Below, in pieces: positions 51,628 through 61,030 of a DNA stretch of 64,000 bases (positions are counted from its first letter, which is position 1; every line of letters starts with the position of its first letter). The DNA is taken from positions 1-64,000 of the forward strand of contig NZ_NESS01000013.1 in assembly GCF_002128425.1 (NCBI RefSeq). Reading direction: 5' to 3'. The notes under the pieces were generated by a model. It was not told the DNA's origin. It did no database searches and worked only from the letters and a program-made list of their open reading frames with translations. This DNA comes from Gottfriedia acidiceleris. Lineage in GTDB: Bacteria; Bacillota; Bacilli; Bacillales; Bacillaceae_G. The position numbers and the translations under genes were made by a program.

Positions 51628-52661
51628 AAAGATACACTCTCACCTTTTTCAGCTGATTGATAGATCGCTTCAACAAGTCGTTGAATAGCATAACCTTGTT
51701 CTCCATCTGCTACCATCACATTCTGTCCTAAGCAACGATTAACAAAGGCTGCCATACTTTTAGTATGACGGTCACAGTCAGCCTCTTCTCTCTTTAATAG
51801 GAATACAAGCTCTCCTTTTTCATCCGTATAAATTTCAGCTGGGAACATTGTTGCACCAGCTTCATCTCCGCATAGTTCTACATTCATTTCTGATTTTTCT
51901 TTTATATTTAATGCAAAAGATGTTTCAAGCTGAATTAAACAGCCATTATCTAACTCTATATAAGAAAATAAAGAATCTTCTACTTCAAATTTTGATGGGT
52001 CCCATTTACCAAATGCACCCTCATTTTTCTTAGTACCAATCTTCTGAAACATTTTTGCTGTAACTTTTTTTACTTTAGGATAATTCATAACGAAAAGTGC
52101 AGTATCAAGCATATGAATTCCTAAATCGATTAGAGGTCCTCCACCTTGAATGTCTTTATTAGTAAAGCTACCCCATCCAGGAATACCATTTCGTCTTAAA
52201 GCTTTTACTTTTACAAAATAAATTTGACCTAATAAACCTTGATCTATTTTTTCTTTTATAATCGTTACGTCATCAGCAAATCGATGATGAAAATCATAAG
52301 CAAGGATAAGCCCTTTTTCTAAAGCTGTTTCATGCATTTTTCTTGAATCCTCTGCCAAAATTGCAGGAGGTTTTTCACAAAAAACATGACAATTATTCTC
52401 TAATGCCTGTATTACATTTTCAAAATGAAATTTATTCGGAGTGCAAACACTTACAATTTCCGGTTTTTCATTCGCATACATTTCAGCAGCATCCGTGTAA
52501 TAGTTAGGAATCTCATTACGCTCTGCAAAGCTCTTTAATGCTTCCTCATTTACACCGACTACGGCAACTATTTCTAAATCTTCTCTAGTTTTATAGTAAG
52601 CAACGTGAACTTTTTCAGCCATTTGGCCCCCGCCAATAATAGCTACTTTCTTTTTAATCAC
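51624..52661 (-). CDS. Gfo/Idh/MocA oxidoreductase (YcjS-type glycoside 3-dehydrogenase)
   Basis: A 345-residue NAD(P)-dependent oxidoreductase: Rossmann start KVAIIGGGQMAEKVHVAYY, EKPPAILAEDSRKM with the conserved EKP, and GGGPLIDLGIHMLD in the substrate domain. In E. coli YcjS oxidises the 3-OH of D-glucosides; this gene has the same place. The GTG start overlaps the end of the isomerase gene by four bases. With the isomerase and alcohol dehydrogenase it should interconvert glycoside epimers. Confidence 0.85.
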   Translation of the reverse strand: MIKKKVAIIGGGQMAEKVHVAYYKTREDLEIVAVVGVNEEALKSFAERNEIPNYYTDAAEMYANEKPEIVSVCTPNKFHFENVIQALENNCHVFCEKPPAILAEDSRKMHETALEKGLILAYDFHHRFADDVTIIKEKIDQGLLGQIYFVKVKALRRNGIPGWGSFTNKDIQGGGPLIDLGIHMLDTALFVMNYPKVKKVTAKMFQKIGTKKNEGAFGKWDPSKFEVEDSLFSYIELDNGCLIQLETSFALNIKEKSEMNVELCGDEAGATMFPAEIYTDEKGELVFLLKREEADCDRHTKSMAAFVNRCLGQNVMVADGEQGYAIQRLVEAIYQSAEKGESVSL

Positions 52662-53464
52662 AATGCTTCACCCTTTAAAGCTTCTTTTATATGATGAAAT
52701 GCATTAATATATTCATCTTCTAAGTTATTTCCTCTTACACGACATTCGAATGTTAAAAAGCCTTCGTACCCATCTTCTTTAAGTTGGACAAAATGCTTTT
52801 TAAAATCAAGAGATCCACTTCCTGGCTGGAAACGGTGGTTGTCTGCGATGTGAATATGTTCAACTAGATCACGATTAGCGTGAAGCGCCTCAGAAATACC
52901 ATCTTCCTCAATATTCATGTGATAAAAATCTGCAATGATTTTGACATTTTTAAACTGATTATCTTCAATATATTTACGTGCATCAGCTAAAGTATTAATC
53001 ATATGATCTTGATAGCGATTTAAAGGTTCTAAGTAAATAGTCGTTCCAGTTTCACCAGCGACTTTATCTAGAAATACTAATGAATCAGTAACTGCTTTAC
53101 GATCTCCTTCTAAGCTTCTTGGAGAAGACATTGGTGGCAATCTAAATGTAAACATTCCCCATGCTGCAGGTACAACGATACCTTTTCCTCCAACCTCTTT
53201 TAACGCTTTTAGAATTTCTTCAATATCTGCTAAACCTTTTAAGCGACGCTCTTCAATAAAATCACCAATCCAGCCATAATAACCACCACAAGCTGTCGTT
53301 ACCGGTAAGTCAGTCTCAGCAATCGCTTCTTTAATCTCTTCTAAATTATCAACTAAAAACTTGCCATCGATTTCAAATCCTTCAAAACCAATTTCTTTTA
53401 AGTATTTAAATTTTTCTTTAATATTTTCTGGAAAAAATGCTTGATTTTGTGTTCCAATTTTCAA
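52658..53464 (-). CDS. TIM-barrel sugar epimerase/isomerase (YcjR type)
   Basis: A 268-residue AP-endonuclease-2-like TIM barrel: start KIGTQNQAFFPE, EIGFEGFEIDG, then metal-site residues in YLEPLNRYQ, ADFYHMNIEEDG, HIHIADNHRFQPG and LTFECRV. YcjR in E. coli epimerises C4 of 3-keto-glycosides; the place is equal here. The start is TTG with GGAGAGG upstream. It overlaps the following gene. Confidence 0.84.
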   Translation of the reverse strand: MKIGTQNQAFFPENIKEKFKYLKEIGFEGFEIDGKFLVDNLEEIKEAIAETDLPVTTACGGYYGWIGDFIEERRLKGLADIEEILKALKEVGGKGIVVPAAWGMFTFRLPPMSSPRSLEGDRKAVTDSLVFLDKVAGETGTTIYLEPLNRYQDHMINTLADARKYIEDNQFKNVKIIADFYHMNIEEDGISEALHANRDLVEHIHIADNHRFQPGSGSLDFKKHFVQLKEDGYEGFLTFECRVRGNNLEDEYINAFHHIKEALKGEAL

Positions 53465-53530
53465 CGAAATCCTCTCCTAAACAGAAGGGAGTGTAATACA
53501 CTCCCATGATTTTAATGATTGATATTCCTA

Positions 53531-54589
53531 TTATTTTTTAAATTGAACACCCATCTTAATGCTTAGCTCGGGCTTTTGATCAACAAATTCCATATATGAT
53601 TCTGCTACTTCTTCAAATGAAACAACTGGTTCAATTAAATCTTCACAATTTAAATAACCATTCATTAATAAATCCCAACAAGTATTTTCGATTCGTTTAC
53701 GTGACCAACGTGGATAATCCGGGTTTGGTTCACTACTTCCTCTTGAAAATACAATTTTAGCATTGTTAAAATGTGCTTCACGACCAAGATTAAATCCTTC
53801 TGGGAAAGGTTTAGCAAAAGCTACATAAGAAATTGTTCCACCGTATGCAATCCCTCTTAGTGCTGCTTGCAGTGAACTTGATACACCACTTGTTTCAATG
53901 ATTGAATCTGCACCTAATTTATTAGTAATTTTTTTAATTTCATATCCTAAATCGCAGTTAATTGGATCGAAGCAATAATCCGCTCCATTTTTTAACGCGA
54001 TATCGCATCTATGTTGTAATGGATCTACACCAATTACAATACTAGCTCCAGCTTTCTTTGCTAACTGGATAGCAATTTGTCCAATTGCACCTAGTCCTAC
54101 AACTACTACATAATCACCCGCTCTAACATTTGCATCCCTAACCCCGCTCATTGCAAATTGTGCTGGGTCATAATAAACTGCATTTTTCCATGAAGAACCT
54201 TCTGGCATTTTACGTAATTTATAATTATCTACAGCATTAACGATTACAGTTTCCATGATTGGACCATAAGTACAAACTTGATCTCCTAATTTGTACTCAG
54301 TCACTTCATCACCGATTTCACAAATACTACCTACAACCATATTTCCTAATTGAAATTCACCAAATACGATTCCACGAGCAGCTCCTTCTTCACGTGGCAT
54401 AAACATTTTCCATTCTTCATTGAACTCTTCATCAATAAATGGACTAAGACCCCTAAAATCCACTACTTCAGTACCGTGTTTTGGTGATGCAAATTCGACT
54501 TTAATTTTTACTTCATTAGGTTGTACTGTACGATCTTCGTACTCGACTAATGCTGCAACTCTTGGTTCAACTGCTACTAATTTTTTCAT
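53531..54589 (-). CDS. Zinc-dependent alcohol dehydrogenase family protein (YcjQ type)
   Basis: A 352-residue medium-chain dehydrogenase. The N-terminal catalytic domain has SPKHGTEVVDFRG (no classical GHE zinc motif), then the NAD(P) fold with GLGAIGQIAIQLAKKAG. By place it is the counterpart of YcjQ, a guloside 3-dehydrogenase of E. coli. It should work with the YcjR- and YcjS-like enzymes to turn gulosides or other epimers into glucosides. A GAGAGGATG-like ribosome site precedes the ATG. Confidence 0.84.
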   Translation of the reverse strand: MKKLVAVEPRVAALVEYEDRTVQPNEVKIKVEFASPKHGTEVVDFRGLSPFIDEEFNEEWKMFMPREEGAARGIVFGEFQLGNMVVGSICEIGDEVTEYKLGDQVCTYGPIMETVIVNAVDNYKLRKMPEGSSWKNAVYYDPAQFAMSGVRDANVRAGDYVVVVGLGAIGQIAIQLAKKAGASIVIGVDPLQHRCDIALKNGADYCFDPINCDLGYEIKKITNKLGADSIIETSGVSSSLQAALRGIAYGGTISYVAFAKPFPEGFNLGREAHFNNAKIVFSRGSSEPNPDYPRWSRKRIENTCWDLLMNGYLNCEDLIEPVVSFEEVAESYMEFVDQKPELSIKMGVQFKK

Positions 54590-54626
54590 TTTTATTTCAT
54601 CCTCTCAGTAAAAAATTGTTTTCGAA

Positions 54627-55478
54627 TTATCCTTTAACTCCACCCTCAGTAAGGTTTCCTTTGATAAAGTGTTCAGATAGTGCATACATAACAACTACTG
54701 GTAAAGCAGTAACTAAAGATGCTGCCATCATACGACCCCATACATAATCCGGAGTACTAAATAATGTATTTAAGCCAATTGGTAAAGTGAAGTTTTCCGA
54801 ACTCGATAAGAAAATTGATGCAAATAAATAATCATTCCATGCAATCATAAATGCATATACGAAAACAGAAATGATTCCCGATATTGACAAAGGAATAATA
54901 ATATAGAAGATTATTTTTAATCGACTAAGACCATCAATCATAGCCGCTTCTTCTAAATCTTCAGGAATTGTATCAAAATAACTCTTTAACATAAAAATCG
55001 CTGTTGGTAGAGTTTGCACAATCATCGTAATGATTAACGCCATTTTTGTATCATATAAACCGAAACCAGAAATGATTTTAAATAATGGAACAACTAGTAA
55101 GATCCCTGAAAACATATAAACAGTGTAAAAACTAGCATTTATCGTCACTCTTCCTTTAAACTTTAGTTTCGATAAAGCGTACGCTCCTAAAATACCAAGA
55201 ACGACTGATAATGAAGCTGCGATTATAGAGACAATTAAACTATTTTTAAAGTAGTTTAAATATGGGAAAATTGTCGGGTTAAAAATATCAATATAATGCT
55301 GGAAAGTCCATTCGTGTGGCAATAATGTCGGATTTGTTGCAATTGCTTCTTTTGAACTTTTTAATGACGTCATTAGCATTACAAAGAATGGGAATAACAT
55401 GATTCCTAATAAAAGGATTAAAACAACGTAAAAACTTGTTTTCTTAATGATCTTGCTTCTTTTACTACTTGCTGCCAT
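54627..55478 (-). CDS. Carbohydrate ABC transporter permease, MalG type (YcjP type)
   Basis: A 283-residue permease with six membrane helices and the EAA motif EEAAMIDGLSRLKIIFYIIIPLS. It pairs with the MalF-type permease, whose gene it overlaps by 14 bases. No ATPase gene is in the operon, so a shared MsmX-type ATPase encoded elsewhere must drive the transporter, as is usual in Bacillus. Confidence 0.9.
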   Translation of the reverse strand: MAASSKRSKIIKKTSFYVVLILLLGIMLFPFFVMLMTSLKSSKEAIATNPTLLPHEWTFQHYIDIFNPTIFPYLNYFKNSLIVSIIAASLSVVLGILGAYALSKLKFKGRVTINASFYTVYMFSGILLVVPLFKIISGFGLYDTKMALIITMIVQTLPTAIFMLKSYFDTIPEDLEEAAMIDGLSRLKIIFYIIIPLSISGIISVFVYAFMIAWNDYLFASIFLSSSENFTLPIGLNTLFSTPDYVWGRMMAASLVTALPVVVMYALSEHFIKGNLTEGGVKG

Positions 55479-56346
55479 TTAAGTTCACCCTCTTTCTTGA
55501 TACGATAATTACAATGAATAATATGATGAATAAGATTACTGAAATTGACGAAGCTTTTCCTAAGTTATTGAAAGCAAACGCAGTTTCATATAAATAAATA
55601 CCTAAAATATTTACTTTGTTTGTTAATAAGTAAACATCTGTAAACATGTAGAACATCCAAATAAATCGTAAAGTTACAACCGTTAATAATACCGGCATAA
55701 TTGCTGGTAAAGTTACAACTTTAAACTTTTGCCAAAGTGAAGCCCCATCGATATCAGCAGCTTCGTATAATGATTTATCAATCGTTTGCAAAATTGCTAA
55801 AAACGAGATAAAAGCGTAAGGGAAATACTTCCAAATTGCAAAAACAACTACTACTATAAAACTACTAACTGGATTATCAAACCATAATGGTGCACTTTTA
55901 AATAGATGGAAAACATCCTTACCTAAGTAATTGATAATCCCGTAAGAATTATTGAACATATATTTCCAAGCAAAAACTAATGAGATTGATGGTGTTACAT
56001 AAGATAAGATAATTAATGAACGAGCAGTTTTACGAAACTTAAATGGGCGATTAAAGAACAGCGCTACAGCAAGCCCAAGTACTGTACTACCAACTACAGT
56101 TAAAACGGTATACAAAATGGTAATACCTAAAGATTTATAAAACTCAATATCTTTTATAACATCAGTATAATGAGATAAACCAACAAACTTAGCTGCTAAT
56201 CTAGGATTAATCGGTTGATCGAAAAAGCTTATTTTAATATTTGATAACATCGGATATGCAACTAATAATAGTAGTAACAACATACTTGGTAAAAGAAGTA
56301 CCATCGCTAGTTTTATATCAGATTTTTTTTTGGCAATCGGTTTCAT
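55465..56346 (-). CDS. Carbohydrate ABC transporter permease, MalF type (YcjO type)
   Basis: A 293-residue permease with about six helices; the EAA-like loop is YEAADIDGASLWQKFKVVTLP. AGGAGG precedes the ATG. It is separated from the binding-protein gene by a stable hairpin, so it is likely made in smaller amounts than the binding protein. Confidence 0.9.
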   Translation of the reverse strand: MKPIAKKKSDIKLAMVLLLPSMLLLLLLVAYPMLSNIKISFFDQPINPRLAAKFVGLSHYTDVIKDIEFYKSLGITILYTVLTVVGSTVLGLAVALFFNRPFKFRKTARSLIILSYVTPSISLVFAWKYMFNNSYGIINYLGKDVFHLFKSAPLWFDNPVSSFIVVVVFAIWKYFPYAFISFLAILQTIDKSLYEAADIDGASLWQKFKVVTLPAIMPVLLTVVTLRFIWMFYMFTDVYLLTNKVNILGIYLYETAFAFNNLGKASSISVILFIILFIVIIVSRKRVNLNGSK

Positions 56347-56400
56347 GTTACCTCCTAAAAAACAATCTATTCCCTATCTGGTTAGATTGGTGATAAAAGA

Positions 56401-56461
56401 AAAGTTGTTTAAAAAGCAACTTAGCTTGCTTTTCAAGCGTTCGTTCTTCATAAACAACTTT
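56401..56461 (-). terminator. Intercistronic hairpin after the binding-protein gene
   Basis: On the minus strand GAAAGTTGTTTA pairs with TAAACAACTTT, with an inner AAGCAAGC/TTGCTT stem, followed by TCTTTTATC. It probably ends part of the transcripts or protects the upstream mRNA, raising binding protein over permease. Confidence 0.6.
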
Positions 56462-56513
56462 CACTAATTAAGAAATCAAATTACGATTACTAGGTATATT
56501 GAATTAAAATTAA

Positions 56514-57800
56514 TTATTTTAATACACCTTTTAATTTTTCTCCTGCTTCTTTAATAGCAGAATCTACGCTTTTTCCACCTACAGTAACATCATTAATTAA
56601 CTTAGCAACTGCACCTGAACTTGTAACATCACCCATTTTTAAGAAGTTCTTGTTATCAACAAGACCAAATACTTGAATGTTATCAAACGCGCTTGCGATT
56701 TCAGTTGAAAGCTCACCAAATGAATTTACAACTTTATTTTCTTTATATTCTTTGCTTTCTGTTACATCTTTATTTACTGGTTGAGATCCACCTGGAGACA
56801 TTAATACTAACTTCGTATTATTTTCAGGTTTTGCCATAAACTCTACTAATTTTTCAGCTGCAGCTTTTTGATCATCATCTAAACCGGAAGAAATCGTGTA
56901 AGCAGATACTGTTCCATAAACTGCTTTTGTTTTTTCAGTTGGAATAACAAATCCAATATTGTTCGTTTTACCTTCTTCATACACTGCTGGAAGAATATAA
57001 GTTGAATAAACTGCCATTGGAGCAGATCCATTCATGAAAGCATCTTTTACTTCAGTAACATCATTAGAACCTGGCATTGTATATTTTGATAATTCTTTAT
57101 AGTAGTTTAAAGCTTCCTTCATTTCAGGCGTATTTAATGTTAAATCACCTTTGCTATCGAACATATTTGCATTGTTTGATAAAGCGAATTGTGAGAAGGC
57201 TTGCTCAGAAAAACCACCTTCAACAGTTGGTATTGCAATACCGTATTTTTTGCTTCCACTATTCGTAAACGCCTTAGCAATCTTTAAAACATCATCCCAG
57301 TTTTTAGGTTCTGCGAAACCTTTGTCCGCAAGCATTTGCTTGTTATACCAAATACCTTGTACCCAACCACTAATTGGAACACCTGTATAATTTTTGCCGT
57401 CCTCAGTTTTTAAAAGCTTTAACGCACCCTCATAATACTTATCTTCTCCAACTTTAGAGATGATTGATTTAACTGCATCTTTATCAATTAATTCGTCCTT
57501 GTCCATAACTTTTGCATAGTCTTGTCCAACTTCAATTACTGCTGGAAGTTTACCAGAACTTGCTAACGTTACAACCTTCGTATTATAAGCATCTTCCTCA
57601 ACTGGAACTTGCTTTACTTTAATATTTGGATTTTCTTTTTCAAATTTTGAAATTAAATCTGTAATAACTGCTAATCTTTCTTGTTCCACAGAAGAATGCA
57701 TAAATTCAATCGTTACTTTACCATTCTCTTTTTTACCGCCACACGCTGTTAATCCAACAGCTAACATTAAAACTAAGAACATACTTAATACTTTTTTCAT
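56514..57800 (-). CDS. Extracellular sugar-binding lipoprotein (YcjN type)
   Basis: A 428-residue family-1 solute-binding lipoprotein: signal peptide with lipobox LTAC near residue 21, TIEFMHSSVEQER at the first strand, and PKNWDDVLKIAKAF, typical of this family. It captures the glycoside for the two permeases. The ATG at 57800 has AGGAGG seven bases upstream; the longer frame includes the gap after the previous gene. It follows the GH13 gene by 11 bases. Confidence 0.9.
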   Translation of the reverse strand: MKKVLSMFLVLMLAVGLTACGGKKENGKVTIEFMHSSVEQERLAVITDLISKFEKENPNIKVKQVPVEEDAYNTKVVTLASSGKLPAVIEVGQDYAKVMDKDELIDKDAVKSIISKVGEDKYYEGALKLLKTEDGKNYTGVPISGWVQGIWYNKQMLADKGFAEPKNWDDVLKIAKAFTNSGSKKYGIAIPTVEGGFSEQAFSQFALSNNANMFDSKGDLTLNTPEMKEALNYYKELSKYTMPGSNDVTEVKDAFMNGSAPMAVYSTYILPAVYEEGKTNNIGFVIPTEKTKAVYGTVSAYTISSGLDDDQKAAAEKLVEFMAKPENNTKLVLMSPGGSQPVNKDVTESKEYKENKVVNSFGELSTEIASAFDNIQVFGLVDNKNFLKMGDVTSSGAVAKLINDVTVGGKSVDSAIKEAGEKLKGVLK

Positions 57801-57811
57801 TGTTCTGCCTC

Positions 57812-59494
57812 CTATTTTAAAGGTTTTAACCAAAGGAATTCATATGGATTTAAAGTAATGTTGTCATTAAATTCTTCAACATTTCCCGTAATAATATTCA
57901 TAAATTTTCCGTTTAAATCGCAGTTCGCTAGCTCATTTGATAGGTTATGAAGAATTACCACACTATCCTCTTCATTAACACGTTTAATCGCAAATACATT
58001 TTCATTTACTTCAAGTACATCCATTTTTACGTCAGGATTAAATAGTTTTTCTTCTTTACGTACTTGGATAATTTTTGTAAGTTCTGTGAAAACTTTATTT
58101 CTTAATGAACCTTCTTCCATTAATTCCTTTTCAATCGTATCAAGTGCATACTTTTGACGATTAATTGAGCGATTCATTCCTGTTTTTTCAACACCCGCAT
58201 AATCATTTCTAGAACCTAACATACTTTGGATGTAAATAGCCGGTACGCCTTGGAATGTTAATAAGATTGAATGCGCTAGCAAGAATCTTTTTACTCTTAG
58301 ATCATCACTTGTAGATTGTTTATTTAAAGCATCTAAGTAAGTTACATTTATTTCATATGGACTTTCAGTACCATCTGAATTCTTCTTATAATTTACTAAT
58401 GCTCCTTCTTCCTTTAACTCATTTACTAATGATAAAATTTCATCTTCTGAAATGATTCCACGAATCGGATTTAGCCCAATTCCATCATGAGATGCTAAGA
58501 AGTTGAAGAATGTTGTATCTTCTCCAGAACCTTCTAGATTTTTTGCCCACTTTGTTAATACACTTCCATTTCCTTTATGAAGTGAATATAAAACTAATGG
58601 TGGAAGTGGAAATTGATAAACCATCTGTGCCTCATCATGACCATTTCCGAAGTAAGAAATATTATCTAAATGAGGTACATTTGTTTCAGTAATCATTACT
58701 GTACCTTTTGCTGCCTCATCTAATAAATCTCGGAATAATTTCACGATTTCATGTGTTTTTTCAAGATGGATACAAGAAGTACCAACTTCTTTCCACATAT
58801 AACCTACTGCATCCAGTCTTACATATTCCGCACCTTGTTCAAGGTAGAAAAGTAAAACATCAATCATATCTAATAAAACTTGTGGATTGCTAAAGTTTAA
58901 ATCAATTTGATCGTCACTAAAGGTTGTCCAAATGTACTTCTCTTCACCATTTGCTAATTTAAATTTTGATAGTAATGGAAGTGCTCTTGGTCTAGTTACA
59001 GAGCTTAAATCAACTAAAGGATCCATATCAATGAAGTAGTCTTGATATTTTGGATCACCGTTTAAGTATCCTTGGAACCATTCGCTCTTACTTGAGATGT
59101 GATTACATACATAATCAAACATGATTCTTGCTGATTTCGATAAACTTTCAACATGTGACCAATCCCCTAAATCAGGATTTACTTTCTTATAGTCAACTAC
59201 TGAAAAACCATCATCAGAAGTGTAAGGATAAAAAGGTAAAATATGAACAAGTTCAAATTTATCTGCTAAATGTTCATCAAACATCTTTTTAAAAGTTTCT
59301 AATGTTGGAATTCCCTCTTCTTGGAACTGATCACCGTAAGTAATTAAAACTACATCTGATTCGTCCCAATTTTGTTTTCTTTTTTTCGTAATGTTTATTT
59401 TAGCTTCTTCAATGCGTTTTACGATTGCACTATAAAGTTGATCAATATCTTTGTTTTCATAAATATAAGCTAATCTTTCTTTAATTTTACTCAT
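57812..59494 (-). CDS. GH13_18 glycoside phosphorylase, glucosylglycerate-phosphorylase-like (YcjM type)
   Basis: A 560-residue GH13 enzyme of the sucrose-phosphorylase subfamily: HILPFYPYTSDDGFSVVDY, the nucleophile aspartate in YVRLDAVGY, the acid/base glutamate in VMITETNVPH and the transition-state aspartate in LASHDGIGL. Length equals YcjM (about 559), a glucosylglycerate phosphorylase, and the operon also holds a glycerate kinase, which favours this substrate over sucrose or sucrose 6-phosphate. The ATG at 59494 follows AAGGAGG; the longer frame would run through the promoter. It is the first gene of the operon. Confidence 0.86.
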   Translation of the reverse strand: MSKIKERLAYIYENKDIDQLYSAIVKRIEEAKINITKKRKQNWDESDVVLITYGDQFQEEGIPTLETFKKMFDEHLADKFELVHILPFYPYTSDDGFSVVDYKKVNPDLGDWSHVESLSKSARIMFDYVCNHISSKSEWFQGYLNGDPKYQDYFIDMDPLVDLSSVTRPRALPLLSKFKLANGEEKYIWTTFSDDQIDLNFSNPQVLLDMIDVLLFYLEQGAEYVRLDAVGYMWKEVGTSCIHLEKTHEIVKLFRDLLDEAAKGTVMITETNVPHLDNISYFGNGHDEAQMVYQFPLPPLVLYSLHKGNGSVLTKWAKNLEGSGEDTTFFNFLASHDGIGLNPIRGIISEDEILSLVNELKEEGALVNYKKNSDGTESPYEINVTYLDALNKQSTSDDLRVKRFLLAHSILLTFQGVPAIYIQSMLGSRNDYAGVEKTGMNRSINRQKYALDTIEKELMEEGSLRNKVFTELTKIIQVRKEEKLFNPDVKMDVLEVNENVFAIKRVNEEDSVVILHNLSNELANCDLNGKFMNIITGNVEEFNDNITLNPYEFLWLKPLK

Positions 59495-59506
59495 AAGATT
59501 CCTCCT

Positions 59507-59524
59507 TGTGGTATCGCTCCCACA
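59507..59524. promoter_or_regulatory. LacI-type operator O2 in the glycoside operon leader
   Basis: TGTGGTATCGCTCCCACA, a palindromic 18-mer just before the ribosome site of the GH13 gene. It shares the core GGTAnCGCTCCCA with O1, 43 bases upstream. Confidence 0.7.
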
Positions 59525-59549
59525 GAGATTAAAAAAATAAAATTTTTGT

Positions 59550-59567
59550 TTTGGTACCGCTCCCAAA
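59550..59567. promoter_or_regulatory. LacI-type operator O1 of the glycoside operon
   Basis: TTTGGTACCGCTCCCAAA, palindromic, directly downstream of the -10 box. It is the likely main repressor site of the divergent LacI protein. Confidence 0.72.
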
Positions 59568-59570
59568 TTC

Positions 59571-59599
59571 AATATATTATAGAAAGCGCTTACTGTCAA
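59571..59599 (-). promoter_or_regulatory. Glycoside operon promoter with embedded cre site
   Basis: On the minus strand TTGACA (59594-59599), 17 bases, TATATT (59571-59576). AGTAAGCGCTTTCT (59581-59594), in the spacer, fits the CcpA cre consensus except at its first base. Confidence 0.72.
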
Positions 59600-59781
59600 T
59601 TTAAAAAATTTACTTAAAATAAGTTTTTTTGTAAAAAGTTTATTTATTTCAAAATAGTATCTATTTATTTAATCTTTTTACTAATTTTTAGTTATTGATA
59701 CTTTCTACCATTATCAATATAATTGCCCTAGTGTTGTTACAAGATTAAACACGTTATTTTTCATATTTTTTGTTCACAGTC

Positions 59782-59811
59782 TTGACAAATTTTAAAAAAA
59801 ATCGATACTAT
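59782..59811 (+). promoter_or_regulatory. Promoter of the lacI-type regulator gene
   Basis: TTGACA (59782-59787), 18 bases, TACTAT (59806-59811). CGATTAACCGCTCCTGAA (59837-59854) downstream shares ACCGCTCC with O1 and may serve autorepression. A cre-like TGTAAACGGTTTAA lies at 59937-59950. The rest of 59600-59988 is AT-rich with no gene. Confidence 0.6.
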
Positions 59812-59988
59812 CATTTATATTAAGAACAATTTTTTTCGATTAACCGCTCCTGAATTATTATGTGTGAAAATAACATTTCGATATACACTTTATTTAATTC
59901 CGCCTCATATTTTTTTAAGAATTATAAACTTTAAAATGTAAACGGTTTAATTTCATAAATCGCTTTAAATTAGAAGAGGAGAATACAA

Positions 59989-61008
59989 ATGGGCCCTACA
60001 ATTTATGATATTGCTCGTGTAGCCAACGTTTCAAAGTCCACTGTATCTCGCGTACTAAATAATAAAGATAATATTTCAGAAGAAAGTCGTAACCGAGTTA
60101 TGAAAGCTATTGAAGAGTTAAATTACCAACCTAATAAATTAGCTCGAGCTCTTACATCATCTGGATTTGATGCCATTTTGGTAATGTCCCGTTCTACGAA
60201 AACAACCGCGGGAAACACCTTTTTCTCTGAGATTATTCACTCTATTTCAACGAGATCAGAAGTAGAAAATTTTGACGTGATTATACAAACATCAAAAAAT
60301 AGTAAAGATGAGTTAGAAAAGTGCATAGAAAAAATTCGCGGGAGAATGATCAAAGGAATTCTAATGTTGAGTTCACCTGCAAATGAGGACTTTTTTAAAG
60401 AATTAGATAAATATGAAATTCCAGTAGTCGTTATTGGAAGAGTAGAAGGAAACTATAAACATATCTACTCAGTAGATACTGACAACTTTAATGACAGTTA
60501 TCAATTAGTTCAACATTTGATTGATCAAGGGCACACAGATATTGCATGCCTTCATTCATCACTTGATTATCATGTATCAATTGACAGATTGGAAGGATAT
60601 AAAAAATGTCTTCTTGATAACGGAATTCCACTTCGATCTGATCGTATTATTGATAGTGGATATACAATGGAAAAAGCCTATGAAACATCAGAATCACTAT
60701 TGAAATCTAAGGATTTACCTACTGCAATTTTTGCAATTGATGACCTGAAGGTTATTGGACTTTATAATACAACTTCAAAGTTAGGTATTTCTATTCCGAA
60801 AGATATATCAATTATAGGTTATAATAATGGAATTTTTTCTCCATTGTTTTCTCCTCCTTTAACTGGAATTGAGATCCCTGTTATGAAGCTAGGTGAAATT
60901 GCTACAGACTTACTATTTAAGCATGTAAAAAATAAAACTGAAAAAACGAATCACATTATCGTTCCTACAAAACTGATCGAACGAAAATCAGTTGCAAAAT
61001 TAAATTGA
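59989..61008 (+). CDS. LacI-family transcriptional regulator (YcjW-like)
   Basis: A 339-residue LacI-family repressor: helix-turn-helix TIYDIARVANVSKSTVSRVLN (4-24), hinge helix KLARALTS, then the sugar-binding periplasmic-like domain with HSSLDYHVSIDRLEGY and IDDLKVIGLY. It is divergent from the glycoside operon, where two matching operators lie, and is cotranscribed with beta-phosphoglucomutase. The inducer is probably a sugar made from the imported glycoside. GAGGAG precedes the ATG. Confidence 0.88.
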   Translation: MGPTIYDIARVANVSKSTVSRVLNNKDNISEESRNRVMKAIEELNYQPNKLARALTSSGFDAILVMSRSTKTTAGNTFFSEIIHSISTRSEVENFDVIIQTSKNSKDELEKCIEKIRGRMIKGILMLSSPANEDFFKELDKYEIPVVVIGRVEGNYKHIYSVDTDNFNDSYQLVQHLIDQGHTDIACLHSSLDYHVSIDRLEGYKKCLLDNGIPLRSDRIIDSGYTMEKAYETSESLLKSKDLPTAIFAIDDLKVIGLYNTTSKLGISIPKDISIIGYNNGIFSPLFSPPLTGIEIPVMKLGEIATDLLFKHVKNKTEKTNHIIVPTKLIERKSVAKLN

Positions 61009-61030
61009 TTGAATCAATGGAGGTATCATT

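Noticed and set aside
59495..59599. Upstream extension of the GH13 phosphorylase
   Set aside because: The extra codons run through the promoter, cre site and two operators; the ATG at 59494 has a strong ribosome site and gives the family length.
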